A stretch of 64,000 bases of DNA from Haloarcula taiwanensis (GCA_002844335.1 CP019157.1:1-64000), one strand, 5' to 3'. Positions 25,443 to 34,984 are shown, counted from the first letter of the stretch. The notes: generated from the sequence alone by a model not told the origin. Translations and numbers: made by a program.

Positions 25443-25654
25443 TCTGAGTCAGTCCACCAAATGACTGTCCTTGATGTTGGCTTCTTTCGATAAACGTGCT
25501 TCCCATCCCGAAGGGCTTCTAATCTCCTGCGCATTCCCTCAGCTGTCATATCAAACTTTTCAGCGATTTCAGCGGTTGTAAAGGCAGGCTCTGGTGTTTC
25601 ACGCATCCACTGTACGATTTCGCTGTCTGTGACTGTCTTCTCACCTTGTGGCAT
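25415..25654 (-). CDS. Winged-helix DNA-binding protein, paralogue of the convergent gene
   Basis: 79 residues from MPQGEKTVTD; a start 30 nt upstream is possible but the A/T-rich box near 25690 suits the shorter one. Carries PEPAFTTAEIAEKFDMTAEG, RKKPTSRTVIWW and a short tail. Shares most recognition-helix and wing residues with the convergent protein, so the pair may bind related operators. Overlaps its 3' end. Confidence 0.7.
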   Translation of the reverse strand: MPQGEKTVTDSEIVQWMRETPEPAFTTAEIAEKFDMTAEGMRRRLEALRDGKHVYRKKPTSRTVIWWTDSDHDGSALSA

Positions 25655-25726
25655 CGTGTCTGAACTATATTCTGCTACGTGCAAAAGGTTTTATGGTGGT
25701 TGAGATATACATATAGAATAGGAACA

Positions 25727-25802
25727 CACGCGCTGCTGGTCGATTTCTCACGAAATCGCCCCGGTGTTGTAGCACCGAGGCGCGTGGTTCCGGGAAAGAA
25801 CC
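25727..25802 (+). promoter_or_regulatory. Structured 5' leader with a three-way junction
   Basis: CACGCGC (25727-25733) pairs with GCGCGTG (25780-25786) to close a junction holding two hairpins: CGATTTC-tcac-GAAATCG (25741-25758) and CGGTG-TTGTAG-CACCG (25762-25777). A third hairpin GGTTC/GAACC (25786-25802) ends one base before the ATG at 25804 and shares G25786 with the closing helix, so the folds may be mutually exclusive. That suggests a translational switch. The second gene copy at 37255 lacks this leader. Confidence 0.5.
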
Positions 25803-25803
25803 A

Positions 25804-26100
25804 ATGGCAACTACGCAATCCAATCCACAAGAACGTACCGCTCGTGAACTACTAACCCAAGGCCGACCGCTGTTTCTCGGCGTCGACGGCGAGGGTGCAG
25901 CCCACTACTGGGACAGCTACGAGTTCGCCGTGGCTGTTGTTTCGGTCGATGGTGAATCAGAGAAGGTTGTGCTGGCAGAGACGCCCTTCGAGACGCTCTC
26001 GGATTGGTGCGAATACACGCGCTCGGAGCGCGGCTGGGACGTTGGCCCGCATGTCGGTGGGTCGCTCGTCGGGGATCTCGTGCGAGGTGTCGAGGCGTGA
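25804..26100 (+). CDS. Conserved small protein, first of a duplicated gene pair (copy A)
   Basis: 98 residues. A short polar start is followed by TARELLTQGRPLFLGVDGEG, then AHYWDSYEFAVAVVSVDG, a charged middle, and WCEYTRSERGWDV. An alpha/beta single domain with no catalytic motif I know. The next gene starts at a GTG inside its stop (GTGA). A diverged copy of the pair lies at 37255-37808 and fragments occur elsewhere. Possibly a toxin-antitoxin-like or immunity pair; unproven. Confidence 0.65.
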   Translation: MATTQSNPQERTARELLTQGRPLFLGVDGEGAAHYWDSYEFAVAVVSVDGESEKVVLAETPFETLSDWCEYTRSERGWDVGPHVGGSLVGDLVRGVEA

Positions 26101-26348
26101 GCTGCACTGTAGAGGAACGGCGGCGGGTTCGTCGAGCCGCGCGGGCGATTCGAGACGAAGTAGCTACTGAATCGGTGGACGTGCTTGCGCCGAGCGCAAG
26201 TCAGTACGGAGAATGGACGCTCGATGCTGTGTTGCGTGATTCGGAGGGTGTGCCGCCCGAAGTTTTGCGAGAGTTGGCGTTGGCCGGATTGACGTTACAG
26301 CCGACGCCGTCGCAAGCCGAGTTTCAGCACGTGGCGGCGACAGTGTAG
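26097..26348 (+). CDS. Conserved small protein, second of the duplicated pair (copy A)
   Basis: 83 residues from the GTG overlapping the upstream stop (GTGA); the other copy uses the same GTG. A basic N-terminus (VEERRRVRRAARAIRDEV) suggests nucleic-acid or partner binding; a helical centre with LAPSASQYGEWTLDAVLRD follows. Directly downstream is the recurrent CTAACCAAC hairpin. Function unknown. Confidence 0.65.
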   Translation: MSCTVEERRRVRRAARAIRDEVATESVDVLAPSASQYGEWTLDAVLRDSEGVPPEVLRELALAGLTLQPTPSQAEFQHVAATV

Positions 26349-26356
26349 GGTAGAGC

Positions 26357-26400
26357 GCTAACCAACAACAGCTGGCCGATACCTGCGATTGTTGGTTAGC
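26357..26400. repeat. Recurrent CTAACCAAC hairpin (copy 1)
   Basis: Perfect 12-bp arms GCTAACCAACAA (26357-26368) and TTGTTGGTTAGC (26389-26400) around a 20-nt loop, 8 bp after the gene-pair stop. The same stem sequence recurs at 36449, 37820 and 56647. The loops differ, so the conserved arms seem to be what matters: a terminator or a recombination site. Confidence 0.6.
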
Positions 26401-26630
26401 CAATGGCCGATTGGTTTCCGACTGTTGTTTGTTTCTCACAATCTTACCAGAAGTGCCTGCTCAGAGAGTACGCGAACTGACAGTCGAGATCTCTACCAAT
26501 TCAGAGAGATGTTCTGATATCTGTGCAAGATGCAACGCGCGTATGCAGTACCCACTGCACTGAGTACCTGAATTGTTTGACCTGTAAGTGAGGGGAATAA
26601 GCTTATTCCGAGAGACTATGATTACAAATC

Positions 26631-27473
26631 GTGAGCGAACTTAGAGAGTTCATATATTTAGATGATGATAGCCTGAATAGTAACCTTTCCTCACTTGGCC
26701 AAGGGATTCCCTCGGAGATCGTTCACTCGGCAGAAGGCGAGACCGAAAAAGGAGGGAATGCGGGAGGAGGTTTTATGGGATTCAGTTTAGGCGGGAAGTA
26801 TTCCAATATTGACCGTGATGCCGTTGAGACAACAATGACGATTACTGCCCCCTACCGATTTCAAGATTTCCTAGAAATACTACGTGAAAAAGATATCGAG
26901 ATTCATGAAAACCCTGACCCGCAATCTCTTGACCGGGGAGACGTTGTTCGCATAGAGGGTTCTGCGCGACCGATGTCTCTGTTCAAATTTGAAGTTGCTA
27001 TAAAAACCATACGGACACTGCTTAATGCGGAAATGCAAGAATCGATGGAAGAGTTAGACGAGGAGCTAGATGATGTCGATCAAGAAGAATTGGGCCAGCT
27101 CTCTGTAATCGAGAATTTGATTGAGCAATTCACAGGAGAGAATATTCCACTCCGATTTGAATCGGACGACTGGCAGTACGGGGTATCTTTGGACCGAAGT
27201 AAGATGCGTGTTGACCCACCGTCGGCATTTTTAGACGAACCAGAATTTAAATTAATTGGACGAGTAGAACGGCACATTCCAGATGGAGGCTATTGGGACC
27301 CGATTCAAGCTACGAGTATATTAGATCGGTATCTCCCCGAAAACGAAGCCTCTGATGAATTGAGAAGTCAGTTGGAAATTGTAGCAGCTGAAATGAATAT
27401 TCCAATGGAGCCTGATGATTGGCAGCTCGAGGGTCAGACTGCCACGATTAACCCAATCGCCGTCTTTTGGTAG
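26631..27473 (+). CDS. DUF6414-like protein
   Basis: 280 residues from a GTG. The opening REFIYLDDDSLNSNLSSLGQG followed by a glycine-rich GGNAGGGFMGFSLGGKY fits the DUF6414 family as I recall it. The middle is helical and acidic (about 130-160); the end is beta-rich. Its composition is AT-rich next to the pair upstream. Biochemical role unknown. It stands alone at the edge of a block of defence-type genes. Confidence 0.55.
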   Translation: MSELREFIYLDDDSLNSNLSSLGQGIPSEIVHSAEGETEKGGNAGGGFMGFSLGGKYSNIDRDAVETTMTITAPYRFQDFLEILREKDIEIHENPDPQSLDRGDVVRIEGSARPMSLFKFEVAIKTIRTLLNAEMQESMEELDEELDDVDQEELGQLSVIENLIEQFTGENIPLRFESDDWQYGVSLDRSKMRVDPPSAFLDEPEFKLIGRVERHIPDGGYWDPIQATSILDRYLPENEASDELRSQLEIVAAEMNIPMEPDDWQLEGQTATINPIAVFW

Positions 27474-27736
27474 GAATTATTAATATATATTCTGGGTTTC
27501 TAGAGACCTTTTAACCTCGTCTCCATTTACTGGACTAAATACTCAATACGCAATTAAACTGATAGGGTGGTTCAGTGGAGAGTAGCTGAAAGAAACGAAG
27601 TTGCTGTGCTGACTTGATCCTCTATATTCAGCACCTCACTCCTGACAGTCTTTGGGTAGTTGCCCGCTTGGTGTGCTTTGGTAATAAAATAACCAGCCAA
27701 CAGAAAATGTGAGATAGGACAGATACGTTCCGCTGG

Positions 27737-28501
27737 TCACTTCACGACCTCAAGAAGGTCATCTCGTTCTGACCAAGGGACGACAGCGTCGGAATCGTCG
27801 AACAACGTCATCATTCGCTCTTTTTTGAACTCTCCATTGATATCATCAAGCACTGTAATGAATCGTGCATTTGGCTCAGCACGGTTGATTCTGATCCATT
27901 TCAGCGCCGTGTCTCGACTCTTGTTCTCTAGATCGCTTCCATTTCGGGCCTGAATCGCCTCAAGATAAGTACCATATCCGTGCGTATCCAGACGGAAGTC
28001 AACTTCTTCCTCATCGGTCCCGGTACTCACTTTGACATCCTCTTCAAACGGTAGCTCATTCTGCCGTAGGAAGCCGGCAACTTTGTCCCTGAAATAACTT
28101 GGCGAATAAGGCCGCCGCGTGTAGATGAGAAACGAAATCCACTGAACGGCCTGATACGCATCAAGCAATCTGGACCCTAACTCATCAGCCGAAGCGGTGA
28201 GTGTGATCTCTGTCTTCGATGTGTCGAGGTCGAACCGCTCTCTAGCGGCCTCGACTCGATTTTCCCGCTTTTCAGTGTCAATATCCACGCCTGAGGTCAA
28301 CAGCATTCCATGTGTCTCCCCCTCATCTGATATCTGATACTGGTCGTCTTTCTCGGTCACGTAGAGAATTATTGGGTCGCCGTCGACACGATAGAACGGA
28401 AGGACCACGCGACAATCACCTTGATCTTCGTCGATAGAGACTCGCCCGTCAAACGCGTCTCGAAGCCGGTCGCGGATAAGGGCGTTACAATTAGTCATCA
28501 T
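27737..28501 (-). CDS. DUF1828-domain protein
   Basis: 254 residues from the ATG overlapping the upstream stop region. N-terminal half: a DUF1828-like pattern with IILYVTEKDDQYQISDEGET and GMLLTSGVDID. C-terminal half: VDFRLDTHGYGTYLEAIQA with acidic and Lys residues that could be a degraded nuclease-like core. Translationally coupled to the DUF6978-like gene. Such pairs are, to my knowledge, found in mobile DNA of both domains and may be defence or toxin-antitoxin related. Confidence 0.6.
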   Translation of the reverse strand: MMTNCNALIRDRLRDAFDGRVSIDEDQGDCRVVLPFYRVDGDPIILYVTEKDDQYQISDEGETHGMLLTSGVDIDTEKRENRVEAARERFDLDTSKTEITLTASADELGSRLLDAYQAVQWISFLIYTRRPYSPSYFRDKVAGFLRQNELPFEEDVKVSTGTDEEEVDFRLDTHGYGTYLEAIQARNGSDLENKSRDTALKWIRINRAEPNARFITVLDDINGEFKKERMMTLFDDSDAVVPWSERDDLLEVVK

Positions 28502-28922
28502 ACTCACCCATACGACCCTGATAGGTCGCTCTGGAAGCTAGTTCTATTGATTCTTCGTCGAGGAAGTCGAAAAAGGCTTGCCGCACATCGGAAGTGGATA
28601 CATCATCGACATTGTATGCCCAGTCATCCTCGTGACCTTCCTCATATCGGTGTTTGTGTGGCCCCTCGACTAGTTTTCCGTCTGGATTCCGATGTCCAGG
28701 ATGGTTGCCCCAACGACGGATAGTAATCGCATTTCGATAGATAAGCGAATATGAGTATCGCCGGTCATTCACCCAGCCAACAAGACGGAGTATATCATCC
28801 CGGTCTTGACACTCTACCCGAACACTTCCGTGGTATTTTGATCCATCCCATTCCCAAATGAAATCCTCGAATATGATTTTGGGTGCATTGTGGAGGGCCT
28901 CGGCTTCTTCAGTAGATATCAT
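28491..28922 (-). CDS. DUF6978-like protein
   Basis: 143 residues. The strand IEDFIW-like start and the diagnostic stretch HRNPDGKLVEGPHKHRYEEG followed by DDWAY match the DUF6978 pattern I know (HRNPDG, PH-H-Y-EG, WAY). First gene of a two-gene unit with the DUF1828-like protein, overlapping by about 11 nt. Cellular role unknown; histidine-rich loops might bind metal. Confidence 0.65.
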   Translation of the reverse strand: MISTEEAEALHNAPKIIFEDFIWEWDGSKYHGSVRVECQDRDDILRLVGWVNDRRYSYSLIYRNAITIRRWGNHPGHRNPDGKLVEGPHKHRYEEGHEDDWAYNVDDVSTSDVRQAFFDFLDEESIELASRATYQGRMGEYDD

Positions 28923-29060
28923 AGGGAAGTTTCTGTATCAGATGGTTACCAGAAGTAGTTAGCTGGATATAATTCTAGGGTCATGTTTATTTTCCATGAT
29001 GAACGTCTTGCATAGCAAATCAGAGAACCAGAAGTGATCTTTACGGTCCGATAAGGGTCA

Positions 29061-29290
29061 TCAGAATGCGTCATTTCCCAACCGCTTCCTCAACAATCTC
29101 GATTTCCCCGTCGGTCAACCCAGCTCGTAAACAATCTCGTCGATCAGCTCGTCGGTCCGCTCGATCTTCGCTTTCAATTCGTCAGCTCGCTCCACCGTCT
29201 CCATGTAACTCGCCAATCCATCGCGAAGGTCGTCGACGGCGGGCAACGTCAGCTTCCGCAGCCGATCCACAAGCGAGTTCGTCTTCGCTA
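29061..29290 (-). pseudogene. C-terminal scrap of a restriction-methylase type gene
   Basis: On the minus strand a helical stretch (LVDRLRKLTLPAVDDLRDGL, ASYMETVERADELKAKIERT) leads to TDELIDEIVYEL. The frame then breaks (stop after VYELG) and continues in another frame as LTDGEIEIVEEAVG. This Y-LT-EEI-I-E ending is typical of type IIG/PglX-like enzymes. The rest of that gene is absent, so it is a relic. The remaining 28,923-29,398 shows nothing else. Confidence 0.5.
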
Positions 29291-29398
29291 CAGAGGTCAG
29301 TGAATCACCGGTTCAGTCAGCTATCAGTAGGATCAGAATGTTCACATCTGACCTCTCATTAAGCAATCGTGTACGGGCGATCCGCTGGAATTGAATTT

Positions 29399-30919
29399 TC
29401 AGTTATTTTCTGTATCAGACTTATCTGACACATAAAATGGCATTTCTAATTCTGGAATATCAGCATCAGTGCTTGCCACTCGACCGAGCGAATAAATTAT
29501 GAATGTTTCAAGTAACCCATCGAGGTGCAGTACTTCCATAGAATCAAACGTGAAGGTTTTGTCATCTGGGTGCAGTCCACCAGCAATATCGAAGGGGAGC
29601 CGATTGATGCCAGCCAGCGCCTCAGACAGGTATTCCGGTACCTCAATATCAAAGGGCGAAGCAACCTGTTCAGGTGATTCGTAGAATGGGTTTGCTGCGA
29701 CAATTTCTTCCTGTACAAACTCAGCAGAGGGGTTGAACGTCACTTGCTGTGTCTCTTGGAGCTCTGCATCTCCATTAATGCGTAATAACTGTAAACGTGT
29801 CTGCTCCTGAAATCCTCGCGGGTTCCACCCCCACTCGTCGCTCAGTTCTTTATATGGTGCTGTGTTGAACGGTATGTTCTGCATGAGCAACTGTATTGAG
29901 CTCCGGCCACGTCGTAACGTATCACCGTCCCATTGCAGTTCGAGTATTCCGACACCTCCCGAGACAGGGAAAGAAAGAACGCCGATTGGGCGCACTCTGT
30001 CATCAGCAGTTTTGTTACCCGGCGTAAGCCGGTCGCAAATCTTTGAGATCCGATATGCATCCTCTATGAAATTCTCTAGACCTCGTCCTACAAGCTGTCG
30101 GGGACCATACTTGATACTGTACGAGTATGATTGGTAAGAGGCGGTAGTGAGTTTGGTATCGATACTTTGGAGACATTGTGGAAGTTCAGACAGTTCCATC
30201 AAATTGATTGAATCCTCTAACCGCACAGTTGAATGGCCTATTTGAAACGGGTCGAGACTAATCTGTCCGAAATTGACTATTTGACGGCCACCTGACTCGA
30301 CAATTAGTCGGTTTTCCGGGGCCGAATACACTGGTGTCTCTGGTGTTGGGAGTGTTTCTGTGGTCGCAGTTCGATAGACGCCACCACTCCAGTCTTGTTG
30401 TCGCGTCTGATCGGTGGTAGATGTCTGACTGTCCTTCTTTTGTTCAAGACCGTCTACAGTTTCAATCGCTGGGTTTGATGATGAAAGATGTCCGTATGCA
30501 CGAGCGATTTCAAACCCGCTGAGATACCGGGTTGTTGAACCGTGCCGAATTGGAAATGTTGGCTTACCACTGGGCCTCCAAGAATGAAGGACATTCGCGT
30601 CTTCAACAGCAATCTCAATGAGTGTCTTCGACTGGTATTCAACAGTTCCGAACTCCAATTCAATAACAGGGTCAACAGTATCTCGGATTGAGTTGTGTAG
30701 GGCCTCCTCAAGGCCACCCGGATCTCCATTCGCTTCTACATCCTCAACAGTAGCGATTTTTCCATCGCTATCATCCACACCGACTATTACTCTACCCCCT
30801 TCCTGATTGGCCAATGCAACCAGCTCTTTGACTATGCCACTAGGACGTGCAGAGGTGGATTTGTATTCCAACTGTTCATTCTCTCTAATCTCTGCCTCAA
30901 TTAACTCGGAAACATCCAT
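29399..30919 (-). CDS. Schlafen AlbA_2-domain protein
   Basis: 506 residues. The first ~135 residues form an AlbA_2/Schlafen domain: ENEQLEYKST, then IVKELVALANQEGGRVIVGV. The long C-terminal part is unassigned, beta- and helix-mixed, with no membrane segment. AlbA_2 proteins are often regulators or RNases, and many sit in defence loci. It lies 59 nt downstream of the methylase gene on the same strand, so the two may be one transcript. The C-terminal domain may sense the invader, an inference. Confidence 0.7.
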   Translation of the reverse strand: MDVSELIEAEIRENEQLEYKSTSARPSGIVKELVALANQEGGRVIVGVDDSDGKIATVEDVEANGDPGGLEEALHNSIRDTVDPVIELEFGTVEYQSKTLIEIAVEDANVLHSWRPSGKPTFPIRHGSTTRYLSGFEIARAYGHLSSSNPAIETVDGLEQKKDSQTSTTDQTRQQDWSGGVYRTATTETLPTPETPVYSAPENRLIVESGGRQIVNFGQISLDPFQIGHSTVRLEDSINLMELSELPQCLQSIDTKLTTASYQSYSYSIKYGPRQLVGRGLENFIEDAYRISKICDRLTPGNKTADDRVRPIGVLSFPVSGGVGILELQWDGDTLRRGRSSIQLLMQNIPFNTAPYKELSDEWGWNPRGFQEQTRLQLLRINGDAELQETQQVTFNPSAEFVQEEIVAANPFYESPEQVASPFDIEVPEYLSEALAGINRLPFDIAGGLHPDDKTFTFDSMEVLHLDGLLETFIIYSLGRVASTDADIPELEMPFYVSDKSDTENN

Positions 30920-30978
30920 TGGTCTACCTCAGTTTGCTCTTACGACATAGTTCTTCAGATGGATTAGTACTGGCTGTG

Positions 30979-33900
30979 TCATTCCATCGGCCCCTCGTCA
31001 GCCAACTCGTCGTACTTTTCTAACACCATCTCAAAGTACTCGTCAGTCATTATGCGTGGGTTCTGGACTCGATGGAAGTCATCAAGAACAAATTTGGTTT
31101 CATCTCGGCCAAGCCCGTAAGCATGGAATGCGGCCGCATCAATTTCTGTTCGCAACCGCTTTCGCTCCTCTAAATTGGTGACTGGTTCTACCTCATCGAG
31201 CCGTTCACGCATTTCATCGAATGGACTGCCGTACGTATTCAATTGGTAGGCACGCCTCCAAATGTACTCAAACCAGTCGTCACCTTCTGTGAGACGGGGC
31301 ATCTGTGACTCTTGAAGCTTAAACCTAACAAGGTGACGCTCTATTTTTGTTCTCATAAGGAAATCGAACGGAATACTATTGAACAAGCCCACGATTACAA
31401 AGAGCTCTTGATTACTGTATGCCCGATTGTAGGCACTGTGTAGTGGATAATCAGAAAGGTTGTCCTCTTCTGGCTGAATGACATATGGCGAAAATGTCTG
31501 CAAAGTATGAACGCAGGCAATATCTTTCGGAAGAACAGTTGCCACCATTGTTCGTTCGTTTGTAGCATTAGTAATATCTCGGTAGACAATTCGATACTCC
31601 GTGAAGTCTGGCAGAACGTCATCCATTGAGAGTGGCTTTCCACGATGTTCATCCAAGAGGTCGTTAACGAATTGCTTCTGAGATTTACTTGTATTTTCAC
31701 CCCCAAATGAATTATAAATAGCTTTCTTCAAATCGCCACTATTGTAGCTTCTTTCGCGTATTCTGAACTTCGCACTGTTTTCTGGATCATCTTCAGAGAC
31801 ACTCCAGAGCGCCGGTGCATCTACCCACTCGAAAATAGAGTTATCATAAACAAACTGGTGAATATTCTTACCCCCATATACTGGATAGTCACCGCTGTCA
31901 GCGTCTTCTACAAAACGGTCTGCAGCACGGGCCCGATCCAATTCTCGGTGTGGGACTACGTTCCAAGTATCTTCGATTTTATCACCTAAAGATGGATGAC
32001 TTAGTATATCTTCGAGAACTTCCACTTCTTTTTGACTACTTACAAAGGGGAATATCCCTCCCTCGCGTGAATACTCAGTGAGTACATCACGAGGTATATT
32101 TACAGCAACTTTCTCAAGTGACTGCAAGACATCAAGGTCATATTGCGTAAAAATTCCTTGCAGTGATTCTGTATAACCTGAATTGTCAAACACGACCACA
32201 CCGAATCGGAATTGCCGGTGCAACGCATCGAAAATCCCTCTATTCTGAAATTCCACGAGCGCCTTGATATTTGCCTCATCAAGCATCTGTGTGCGCAGGT
32301 CTTTCGCAAATGACCCGCTGAATATTACACCTGGGAGAATCTGTGAGATGTATGCATCGTCTCTTGCAAGGCTGAAGACCCGCTCTAAGAACAGTGCAGC
32401 CAGATTGTTCTCATTAGGGTCTTTTCGCCCGGCAACAGTAGGTGTCTGCAACTCATAAGCAGATCCATCAGTAAAGTAGCGCATCTGCCGGTCGATATTC
32501 GTCTGATACTCTTCCCACCCCTCAGCTATCGAATCATTATTTAGCAACTCCGCCTCTGTTGCATCCTTATCAGCCGGCATCCGGCTTCGGAACCGCTCGT
32601 CGTATCGAGAGAAGTAATCGTCACGACTGGGACGGAGTTGGTCCCACGGAGGATTCCCAACAATCACATCAAATCCGCCGTCGGCGTAGACACTGGCGAA
32701 TTCAAGCACCCAGTGGAAGGGGTCGAAGGCCTGCACCTGCTCCAGCGTGATTTCTTCGACGCCGGCCTCCCGAAAATCACCAAGTACCTTCTCATCCAAG
32801 TCTTCACGATATTCCGAAAGCAAGTCTTCCGCTTCCTCCAGATACTGTTGTGCTTCCTTCGTATCCGTCGCCTGCTTGTGTCGCTCAACCTTCGCGATGA
32901 TGTTGCCGTACTTTGACCGGACACTGTCGGGGCCCCATGCATCTAACTGAGCCTGTGCCCCATCACCGGTCGTCTCCATCAATTCCGTATAGCCGATCAG
33001 GCTGTTGCCTTGCCGGACGTTGAATACGACGTTGGGTAGCGCCAACTCGTCATCATCGTATTCGTCGACGGTCGCTGGATCAACCTCGGCGATGATCGAC
33101 AGCCACAGCCGCAATTTCGCGATCTCCACAGCCGGATCGACGATATCGACGCCGTAGATATTCTGGACGACGGTCTGCTTGTGGAGTTCCCAGTTCGCAG
33201 GATCGTCATCATGCTTCTCGTATAACGCCTTCCGAATCCCGACGATTTCACTCTGGACGCTCGTCAAGAAATGCCCGCTCCCACAGGCAGGGTCCAGCGC
33301 TCGGAAGTGGTCAACAATATCCAACAGATCGTCGATAACGTCGGTATTGGTCGCCGGCAGCGCCTCGATGAGCGAATAGACATCATCGTATCCAGCAGCC
33401 ATCTCCTCAGTCCAGCCCCAGTCAGCGACCATACGGTCGGCAAACCGCTCTTTAAGTGCTGGCTGGACGGTCTCCTCGGCACAGAACCGCGTAATCTCGT
33501 CGGGTGTGTAGTAGGCACCCAGCTCCTTCTGAGTGTCCGCCGAGTCGGTCGTGATGTGGTTAATGGTCTTCTCGAAGACGTTCCCTAGCACGCTTGGATC
33601 CAGATCAGTCGGTCCACCGTCAGCAGAGAAACTGTAGCGCTCTAACAGATCGATAATAGCAATCAGAACCGAGTCCCGAACATCGAAGTCCCTATCCGAA
33701 AACCCATTCGAACCCTCGATACTCGGTCGGAACAGTCCGCCGTTCAGATAGGGAATATCATCGTAGATGTCCATCTGCTGAACATGGTCTGGCCGGTCGT
33801 CCGGGAGTTCATCAAGAACGCCGAAGAAGAGCGGTTCTAAATATGCCTTGTAGAACCGCTGGGGGACCCCTGCTGATTCGTACTCGTCGACGAGGTCCTG

Positions 33901-34878
33901 CAGCAATGTCTCTCCAACCAGACCCTTATCTTCAAGAAACTTGATGAAGATGAGCCGGTTCATCAGGCCGACCGAGAACAGCCGGATATCATCGCCAGTC
34001 GCAGATTCTGGCGCGATGACACCGTCGCCGACCAGCGACCGAGCGGTTTCTTCTCCGTCGTCATACTCCCCGAAAACCAGCCGGACATAGTCGTCATAGA
34101 ATTCGTCGGTTATCGCTTCTTTGCGCTCTCGAATGACCTCGCGAGCTTCGCCGGCGATAGTCCGGAAGTTCCGCCATCCGAACGACCGGAGGAACTCCGT
34201 GGCAATCGTCTTGGTGGCGTCGTCCAGCCATTCGTCCAGCGGTACCTTTTGACCCGTGAGGTTCTCGAAGGCGGCAAGATACAATGGCTGCAGATTCACC
34301 TCTGCGAGCGTATCGTAGCTATACGTATCAGCGTCATACTTGATTAGGACCCACCGGACGCCATCGGTTGCGATACCGAAATCGGCAGCGAAGTGGCGTT
34401 TCTCAAGCCAGTCTTTCACCTGACCGATGCCGTGGGCTTCTTGATCAAGCGGTTTATTCAGCGGCTCGGCTTCGATCAACAACCGCTCAGAGTCAATCTC
34501 ATCGTAGTCCCGCAGCGATACCGAATAGTCGGCTTGCTGGCCGTATTCCTCTGAGAGGTCACCGGCTTCAACGGCCAGTTCAGGATAGCCCAGTTCCTCA
34601 AGTAGGGGCTTGATCAGGGCCCGCTGTGTAAGGGGCTCTGGATCTTCATTTTCCGTCGAGTCGTTTGAGACTAGAGTCGCTCCGCCGGGATGGCTCCGTA
34701 GCAATGCCTCCAACCGATCATCGGAATCAATGTTTTCGCGGAGTGTCTGGACGTGGGCCTCTACAGCTGTCGCGAGGTCCCTGATAGCGTCTTCCGTAAC
34801 TTCTGTTTCGAAGGCGTCGGTGACAAACTCCGTTGCCACAGAATGGGCCGGGTTTGCAGATGGATCAGTAGAACTCAT
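30979..34878 (-). CDS. Large type IIG/PglX-like DNA methyltransferase, possible restriction enzyme
   Basis: 1,299 residues. The N-terminal ~200 residues resemble the nuclease-like domain of HsdR/type IIG proteins (RALIKPLLEELGY, then YSVSLRDYDEIDSERLLIEA). The methyltransferase core has SAM motif I DPACGSGHF near residue 529 and catalytic motif IV NPPW near 740. The C-terminal ~400 residues look like a target-recognition region. Adenine-N6 methylation is the expected chemistry. Gene order: separate nuclease upstream, this gene, Schlafen protein downstream. Whether it cuts DNA by itself is uncertain because the N-terminal catalytic residues are unclear. Confidence 0.85.
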   Translation of the reverse strand: MSSTDPSANPAHSVATEFVTDAFETEVTEDAIRDLATAVEAHVQTLRENIDSDDRLEALLRSHPGGATLVSNDSTENEDPEPLTQRALIKPLLEELGYPELAVEAGDLSEEYGQQADYSVSLRDYDEIDSERLLIEAEPLNKPLDQEAHGIGQVKDWLEKRHFAADFGIATDGVRWVLIKYDADTYSYDTLAEVNLQPLYLAAFENLTGQKVPLDEWLDDATKTIATEFLRSFGWRNFRTIAGEAREVIRERKEAITDEFYDDYVRLVFGEYDDGEETARSLVGDGVIAPESATGDDIRLFSVGLMNRLIFIKFLEDKGLVGETLLQDLVDEYESAGVPQRFYKAYLEPLFFGVLDELPDDRPDHVQQMDIYDDIPYLNGGLFRPSIEGSNGFSDRDFDVRDSVLIAIIDLLERYSFSADGGPTDLDPSVLGNVFEKTINHITTDSADTQKELGAYYTPDEITRFCAEETVQPALKERFADRMVADWGWTEEMAAGYDDVYSLIEALPATNTDVIDDLLDIVDHFRALDPACGSGHFLTSVQSEIVGIRKALYEKHDDDPANWELHKQTVVQNIYGVDIVDPAVEIAKLRLWLSIIAEVDPATVDEYDDDELALPNVVFNVRQGNSLIGYTELMETTGDGAQAQLDAWGPDSVRSKYGNIIAKVERHKQATDTKEAQQYLEEAEDLLSEYREDLDEKVLGDFREAGVEEITLEQVQAFDPFHWVLEFASVYADGGFDVIVGNPPWDQLRPSRDDYFSRYDERFRSRMPADKDATEAELLNNDSIAEGWEEYQTNIDRQMRYFTDGSAYELQTPTVAGRKDPNENNLAALFLERVFSLARDDAYISQILPGVIFSGSFAKDLRTQMLDEANIKALVEFQNRGIFDALHRQFRFGVVVFDNSGYTESLQGIFTQYDLDVLQSLEKVAVNIPRDVLTEYSREGGIFPFVSSQKEVEVLEDILSHPSLGDKIEDTWNVVPHRELDRARAADRFVEDADSGDYPVYGGKNIHQFVYDNSIFEWVDAPALWSVSEDDPENSAKFRIRERSYNSGDLKKAIYNSFGGENTSKSQKQFVNDLLDEHRGKPLSMDDVLPDFTEYRIVYRDITNATNERTMVATVLPKDIACVHTLQTFSPYVIQPEEDNLSDYPLHSAYNRAYSNQELFVIVGLFNSIPFDFLMRTKIERHLVRFKLQESQMPRLTEGDDWFEYIWRRAYQLNTYGSPFDEMRERLDEVEPVTNLEERKRLRTEIDAAAFHAYGLGRDETKFVLDDFHRVQNPRIMTDEYFEMVLEKYDELADEGPME

Positions 34879-34984
34879 CGATAGCAGGGAAGTGGTTAGC
34901 TAGCTCATGCGAGTGGCAATATATAAACCCATGTTACTTATTTACCAACTTGTACCGACGCTGTCCAAAGCTTTAGGTTCCTAA

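Noticed and set aside
25727-25802. Hammerhead or tRNA identity for the structured leader
   Set aside because: No CUGAnGA or GAAA core at the junction and no TTCRANY loop; only a generic three-way junction is supported.
29066-29362. Plus-strand Ser-rich frame of 98 codons
   Set aside because: Low-complexity antisense of the restriction-gene relic on the minus strand.
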